From a bacterium (GTDB lineage: Bacteria > Krumholzibacteriota > Krumholzibacteriia > JACNKJ01), in assembly GCA_014382085.1 (NCBI GenBank), contig JACNKJ010000050.1, forward strand, positions 1-8,707: a stretch of 8,707 nt of DNA, in the 5' to 3' direction. This document shows positions 5,092-8,707 of this stretch, piece by piece. The stretch's first letter is position 1; each line of letters begins with the position of its first letter. A program made the position numbers and the translations under genes. The notes below the pieces were generated by a model that worked only from the letters and a program-made list of their open reading frames with translations, did not search any database and was not told where the DNA came from.

Positions 5092-6141
5092 ATGAAGAAA
5101 GTTGCATTACTAGTTCTTGGCGTGTTCGTTCTGAGCACCCCAGCACTGGCTTTCCATGATGAAGGCGTGGCTCACTGTAATGGTTGCCATACCATGCATA
5201 ACAGCCAGGACGGAATTCTTGTGGACGCAGACAGCCCCATGGGAAATCCCTACCTGCTCGTGGATTCCACTCCCAGTGACGTTTGCTTGGGCTGCCATGC
5301 CGATCACCTCGGCGCGGTGTTCTTTGACGACGTCCTGAATCCCGCTCCCCTCAAGGGCGCTGGAAACTTCATCTTCCTGCTGGAAGACAACATCAATGAC
5401 GGCCACAATGGTGGCGCCAACCCGATCTCGGGTGACGCTGCTGGTCATAACGTGAACGCTCCGGGTCATGGTCTGGCTGCCGATGGTACCCTGGCCACCT
5501 CCCCCGGCGGAACTTTCCCCGCCAGCGTTCTTGGCTGCACCAGCTGCCACGATCCCCACGGTACGGATGCCTTCCGTATGCTCTACGGGGCGGGCCGCTT
5601 GGTCCAGGAATTCTACACCTTCACGAATCCTTCTCCCGAGGCCGAAGGTCTGAGCATCTTCTTCGGTAGCGAGGCGAACGACAGTCATACCGCCTACAAG
5701 GGCGGCATGAGTGCCTGGTGTGGAAACTGCCATGGTGATTTCCATAATGAAGCCGGCGGCGCGCTCATTCACCCCTCGGGCTCGACCCTGGGTGGAACCA
5801 TTGCGGCCACGTACAATCTGTACAACGGCACCAGCGATCAGACCGGCGGAACGTCGGCGGATGCCTATCTGGCAGCGGTCCCCTTCGAGGATGCGGCGAA
5901 CACCACCTCCTCCACTGAAGGACCTACTGCGGCCAGCCAGGTTTCCTGCATCACTTGTCACCGTGCCCACGCGACGTCGGCTCCCGATGCGACTCGCTGG
6001 GACATGAACGTGACCTTCTTGCACGAGGATGGCGTGGAATCCGGTTCTTACCTGATCCCCGATCCTTACGGCGATCTGAATCAGCGCTCGCTGTGCAACA
6101 AGTGTCATAACAAGGACGAGTTCGACCACAACCCTTTCTAA
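5092..6141 (+). CDS. omcS: OmcS-like hexaheme c-type cytochrome (second copy), candidate nanowire subunit
   Basis: A 349-residue paralogue of the cytochrome at 2463. The signal peptide MKKVALLVLGVFVLSTPALA is cut before Phe21, so the mature chain again starts Phe-His. Six CxxCH motifs start at C29, C65, C149, C210, C286 and C335. In mature numbering these are 9, 45, 129, 190, 266 and 315, within about four residues of those in the first copy (9, 41, 125, 187, 267, 316). Shared blocks include KGAGNF-[VI]-FLLEDNIND, CTSCHDPHG, GMS-x-WC-x-NCH, CHRAHA-[ST]-SAP, DGV-x-SGSY and QRSLC-x-KCH. CNGCHTMHNS (29-38) and LCNKCH (334-339) are even closer than the first copy to my memory of Geobacter OmcS. 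His36 is at mature position 16, the position I recall as the inter-subunit heme ligand in OmcS filaments. It is the distal gene of the NHL operon and ends in a strong terminator. Six b-to-c attached hemes would need a cytochrome c maturation system encoded elsewhere. Confidence 0.92.
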   Translation: MKKVALLVLGVFVLSTPALAFHDEGVAHCNGCHTMHNSQDGILVDADSPMGNPYLLVDSTPSDVCLGCHADHLGAVFFDDVLNPAPLKGAGNFIFLLEDNINDGHNGGANPISGDAAGHNVNAPGHGLAADGTLATSPGGTFPASVLGCTSCHDPHGTDAFRMLYGAGRLVQEFYTFTNPSPEAEGLSIFFGSEANDSHTAYKGGMSAWCGNCHGDFHNEAGGALIHPSGSTLGGTIAATYNLYNGTSDQTGGTSADAYLAAVPFEDAANTTSSTEGPTAASQVSCITCHRAHATSAPDATRWDMNVTFLHEDGVESGSYLIPDPYGDLNQRSLCNKCHNKDEFDHNPF

Positions 6142-6201
6142 CTCACTCTACAACTCCACCGGATGGAACGTAGATGAATTAGGGATGTGATGGAGCAGAT
6201 G

Positions 6202-6233
6202 GCACCCGGGCTCAATGGCCCGGGTGCTTTTTT
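6202..6233 (+). terminator. Strong rho-independent terminator after the second cytochrome gene
   Basis: GCACCCGGGC (6202-6211) pairs perfectly with GCCCGGGTGC (6218-6227) around a 6-base loop, followed directly by TTTTTT (6228-6233). It lies 60 bases after the cytochrome stop codon and closes the NHL-cytochrome operon, so the outer-membrane gene downstream needs its own promoter or depends on read-through. Confidence 0.93.
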
Positions 6234-6293
6234 AAAAAAAGCGGCACGAGAGGGAATGAATCTGGCATCATATAGCTGGTTTAGCCCTTACGA

Positions 6294-6310
6294 GGAAGCA
6301 GGAGGAAGCA
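6294..6310 (+). promoter_or_regulatory. Duplicated Shine-Dalgarno stretch before a TTG start
   Basis: GGAAGCA occurs twice in a row here (6294-6300 and 6304-6310), each preceded by GA. The second gives AGGAGG at 6300-6305, five bases before the TTG at 6311. This strong site decides the unusual start codon. I see no clear promoter between the terminator at 6233 and this site. Confidence 0.7.
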
Positions 6311-8434
6311 TTGTCCCTGATACGGACAATAGACTCGGCAAGAGTACCTAGGGCGGGAGACTTCGGTCTCTTGTGTCGGTTCCTTTTGCCATTTCTGCTA
6401 ATCCTCGCCCTGGTCCCGGGTGAGGCATCCGCGCTACTGGCGGATCGCATTCAGGCGCGCCTCGATCTCACCGCCGTGCAATCGGAAACCGGCGACCTGC
6501 GCAATGAAAATGTCCGGCAAGAGTACGGCGCCAATTGGAATCGTCAGCTACTGCCTTATGTGAATCTGCGCGCCTCATTCAACTACTTCAAATACGATGT
6601 GATTCAAGAGGAAGTGCAGAGTCTCTGGTCCAAGGAAATGAGCCCGCGGACCGAGATCAGCTGGAGCCATCCCCAGTTCAGTTTTGGGGCCGCCGCATCG
6701 CGTCGTGACTCCTGGGCCATCGGTGGCCTGGGTGTGCTTCGGAACGATGCCTGGAACATCTCCTTCCGAACGCGGAACCCCAGCTATCCCATTGCCACCC
6801 TTTACTACGATTGGCAACGGAATCACGAGACGGGTTCAGGTTCGCCTCGCGATACGCGCGACCGACGACTGCAGGCGGGAGTCAGTTACACCCACGGCGG
6901 CAGCAGTCTCGGGTACACGCAAACACGACGCCTGTCCGAGAATCTTCTTCCGGGCCTGGAAACCGAGCAGCTTGATCACATGGTTCGCTGGTCCAGCTCT
7001 CTTAGTGGCCTCGAAGGTGGACGAGTTCAGCTTGCCACCTTCTATACCTTCATACGCAACGAGCGCGTTGATCGAGTGAAGGGTGGGGAACTGCTCGAAG
7101 GGGTTACAATTGGTACGGCTCTTTACGCCTTTGACACGGCCCCGGAATTCGGCAGTCTGGAAGAACTCATATCCCTGTCCGATGGAAACGTGGAAACACC
7201 GGTGGATCCTCCCGTGGATCTCGGAGGAAACCAGGAATTCCACAACCTGGGAGCGGACCTGATCTTCTCAAGGCCGGTTAGCTCCATCTTCGTCTATACC
7301 GATCGCGCTTCTTCGAGCTTCATCACCTGGGACGTTTTCAGCTCCGAAGACAATCTCGACTGGACGCCCCAGAGTGCCGGACTGGTCAGCAGCTTCAACG
7401 CCTCGCTCAACCGTTATGAAATCAGTTTCGATTCCTTCGAGGCACGCTACGTGAAAGTTGTCAATCGCGGCCTCAACGAGGTGACTGAGGTCCTCGTCAC
7501 CGAAATTGAATTCTACCAGGCGATCCTGAGTGAAGATCGCGAGGTCACGCGCGATACCCAGCTTGTTCAGCTTCGCCTAGGCGTGCAATTCCACGAGCGT
7601 TTCTTTGCCTCGGTGGATCTTTCCATGCAGCAGGAACCCGCTTCGGGTCTTGTGGATGAACGAATCAATCGCGGCTACACCCTGACGGGGCGCTACAGGA
7701 TGACGCGCTGGCTGACTCATCAGGCAAGATGGGAACAGTCCGTTCAAGACTTCAGGACGGAGGGTGCCGATCTGCTCGACAACCTGGCTTCGTACAGCCT
7801 GGTCGCCGATCCGCTTGAAACACTGAATGCAACCTTCACGCTGATGAAACGAGAAAATTGGTATCAGGACACTTTGGGGCAGGAAGCACTTAGCGGTTTG
7901 ATCAGCCTGCGAGGTCAACCCGCCTGGGGGCTGGAACTGACATCAAGCCTGCTTCGCAGCCAGACCGTTCTGCATTTGGAAAACCGTGAATATGCCACCT
8001 GGGCATTCCGAAACACACTGGGCGGCGCCGCGACACGCAGCTTCGACTTCATGTTTTCATACTCGCTGCGTGACACGCGCACGGTGGACGATGTTTATCA
8101 CTACCGCCAGCACGTTTGGGGTGTGGAAGGGCGTTATCAGATGACCCAGACGCTCTTCGGGTCCGCCCGCTTCAATTACATCACCGAACGCGATAACTAC
8201 ATGAGCCAGGACTACGCCATGAATTGGCGTCCGGTCCCCGCATGGACATTTTCGGGCTCGGCCAGCCTGACCGACAGCGATGGCGGCCTTGACTCGCGCC
8301 GATACAGCATCGGCACAAACTTCGATTTGAATCGACGCAGCGCCTTCTATCTGCGATTGGCCATCACCGATCTCAGCGAAGCAGGCGGGAGCAAGACGAC
8401 CTCGTTCCAGCAAGGTTTCAGGATGAGGTTTTAA
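6311..8434 (+). CDS. Outer-membrane beta-barrel protein with embedded discoidin-like domain
   Basis: A 707-residue protein starting at TTG (6311), justified by AGGAGG five bases upstream. A signal peptide with a long n-region and a hydrophobic core at 24-35 ends near EASA (38-41). From about 45 to 250 and from about 410 to 707 the sequence alternates aromatic/hydrophobic and polar residues, as in transmembrane strands, with polar Asp/Arg/Asn loops. It ends in FRMRF, the terminal Phe being the usual barrel-assembly signal. Between the barrel halves, about 255-405 is soluble in character. Within it, 300-403 resembles an F5/8-type C (discoidin) jelly roll: PVDLGGNQEF, PVSSIFVYTD, WDVFSSEDNLDWT, EARYVKVV and a closing EIEFYQA. 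Such domains often bind glycans or surfaces. There is no CxxCH and no Cys in the mature chain, so it is not a cytochrome and lacks the CxxC of MtrB-type porins. Next to the cytochromes it is a candidate channel or anchor for electron transfer across the outer membrane; that role is inferred. Confidence 0.8.
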   Translation: MSLIRTIDSARVPRAGDFGLLCRFLLPFLLILALVPGEASALLADRIQARLDLTAVQSETGDLRNENVRQEYGANWNRQLLPYVNLRASFNYFKYDVIQEEVQSLWSKEMSPRTEISWSHPQFSFGAAASRRDSWAIGGLGVLRNDAWNISFRTRNPSYPIATLYYDWQRNHETGSGSPRDTRDRRLQAGVSYTHGGSSLGYTQTRRLSENLLPGLETEQLDHMVRWSSSLSGLEGGRVQLATFYTFIRNERVDRVKGGELLEGVTIGTALYAFDTAPEFGSLEELISLSDGNVETPVDPPVDLGGNQEFHNLGADLIFSRPVSSIFVYTDRASSSFITWDVFSSEDNLDWTPQSAGLVSSFNASLNRYEISFDSFEARYVKVVNRGLNEVTEVLVTEIEFYQAILSEDREVTRDTQLVQLRLGVQFHERFFASVDLSMQQEPASGLVDERINRGYTLTGRYRMTRWLTHQARWEQSVQDFRTEGADLLDNLASYSLVADPLETLNATFTLMKRENWYQDTLGQEALSGLISLRGQPAWGLELTSSLLRSQTVLHLENREYATWAFRNTLGGAATRSFDFMFSYSLRDTRTVDDVYHYRQHVWGVEGRYQMTQTLFGSARFNYITERDNYMSQDYAMNWRPVPAWTFSGSASLTDSDGGLDSRRYSIGTNFDLNRRSAFYLRLAITDLSEAGGSKTTSFQQGFRMRF

Positions 8435-8449
8435 CAGAGAGGGATTGTC

Positions 8450-8707
8450 ATGAGAGCCGTGAAGTGGATTCCAATAGCCTTGGGACTTCTGCTGGCCTTG
8501 GGATGCTCGGGAATGGGTAGCACCACTTTCGTTCATCCAGACTACAATTTCGGCTACCTTGAAAAGGTGGCGGTCATTCCATTTGAAAACACTTCCAAGG
8601 ATCAGGGTGCCGGTGTTCGGGTCACACGTTTTTACGTGACCGAACTGCTATCGGCCCAGACCTTCGATGTGGTGGAGCCGGGTGAGGTGGCGCGAGTATT
8701 GGCCGGA
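8450..8707 (+). CDS. Lipoprotein with CsgG/TolB-N-like domain, N-terminal part (runs off right edge)
   Basis: Eighty-six codons are open from the ATG at 8450 to the edge. GAGAGGG ends six bases before the start, and the gap to the barrel gene is only 15 bases, so they form an operon. Residues 5-18 are hydrophobic and lead to the lipobox LALGC, giving a lipidated Cys19 after signal peptidase II cleavage. Ser20 at +2 favours the outer membrane under the E. coli rule. From about 37 the sequence runs LEKVAVIPFENTSKDQGAGV (37-56), then FYVTELLSAQTFDVVEPGEV (61-80). A strand with VAV-[IL]-PFEN, a helix ending in TELL, and a strand with F-[DE]-VVEP is the opening of the CsgG/TolB-N-like lipoproteins. 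CsgG itself forms the outer-membrane pore that exports curli, while other family members are not pores. The rest of the gene is needed to tell which applies. Confidence 0.75.
   Translation, partial: MRAVKWIPIALGLLLALGCSGMGSTTFVHPDYNFGYLEKVAVIPFENTSKDQGAGVRVTRFYVTELLSAQTFDVVEPGEVARVLAG

Noticed and set aside
5110..6129. A 339-residue open frame on the minus strand, almost the full length of the second cytochrome gene
   Set aside because: It lies antisense to a gene with six CxxCH motifs and a signal peptide, has no recognisable domain, and its low-complexity Val/Gly/Arg/Ile make-up is what the reverse of a GC-biased coding frame gives.
6264..6276. A GG...GC element before the barrel gene considered as a sigma-54 promoter
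   Set aside because: The spacing between GG and GC is 9 bases instead of 10, and the flanks do not match the consensus.
1..8707. Scan for tRNA, rRNA, CRISPR arrays, insertion sequences and transposase genes
   Set aside because: I saw no clover-leaf sequence, regularly spaced repeats, terminal inverted repeats or transposase-like protein. The reading was by eye, so short or decayed elements could be missed.

Overview
The window looks like chromosomal DNA from a Gram-negative, probably uncultured bacterium that respires with multiheme cytochromes. The evidence is Sec signal peptides, a lipobox lipoprotein, an outer-membrane beta-barrel ending in Phe, and two hexaheme c-type cytochromes. GC content is moderate to high and Shine-Dalgarno sites are strong. 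The cytochromes resemble Geobacter OmcS, but the rest of the gene content does not point clearly to Geobacter. I cannot place the phylum from sequence alone.

The left part (1-2190) is a minus-strand block of mostly unrelated genes. From the left edge it holds the N-terminal 133 codons of a D-isomer-specific 2-hydroxyacid dehydrogenase. Next to it is the C-terminal stub of a VOC (glyoxalase-like) gene that once sat just upstream of the dehydrogenase. Then come an intact 8-cysteine secreted protein with its own terminator, a YpeA-type GNAT acetyltransferase, and a small helical protein of unknown function with a strong terminator.

The right part (2463-8707) is all on the plus strand and is the interesting region. 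It encodes an OmcS-like hexaheme cytochrome (2463-3566), a 366-bp AT-rich regulatory gap, an NHL beta-propeller protein (3934-5088) coupled to a second OmcS-like hexaheme cytochrome (5092-6141), and a strong intrinsic terminator. After that come a 707-residue outer-membrane beta-barrel protein with an embedded discoidin-like domain (6311-8434) and the start of a CsgG/TolB-N-like lipoprotein (8450 to the right edge).

OmcS of Geobacter polymerises into extracellular cytochrome nanowires. Both cytochromes here keep the OmcS layout: six CxxCH motifs, a mature N-terminus starting Phe-His, and a His at mature position 16. As I recall it, that His in OmcS ligates a heme of the neighbouring subunit. 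My inference is that this is a nanowire-type extracellular electron-transfer locus. It would have two filament subunits, a periplasmic or exported propeller as an assembly or accessory factor, and an outer-membrane barrel plus lipoprotein as candidate export or anchoring parts.
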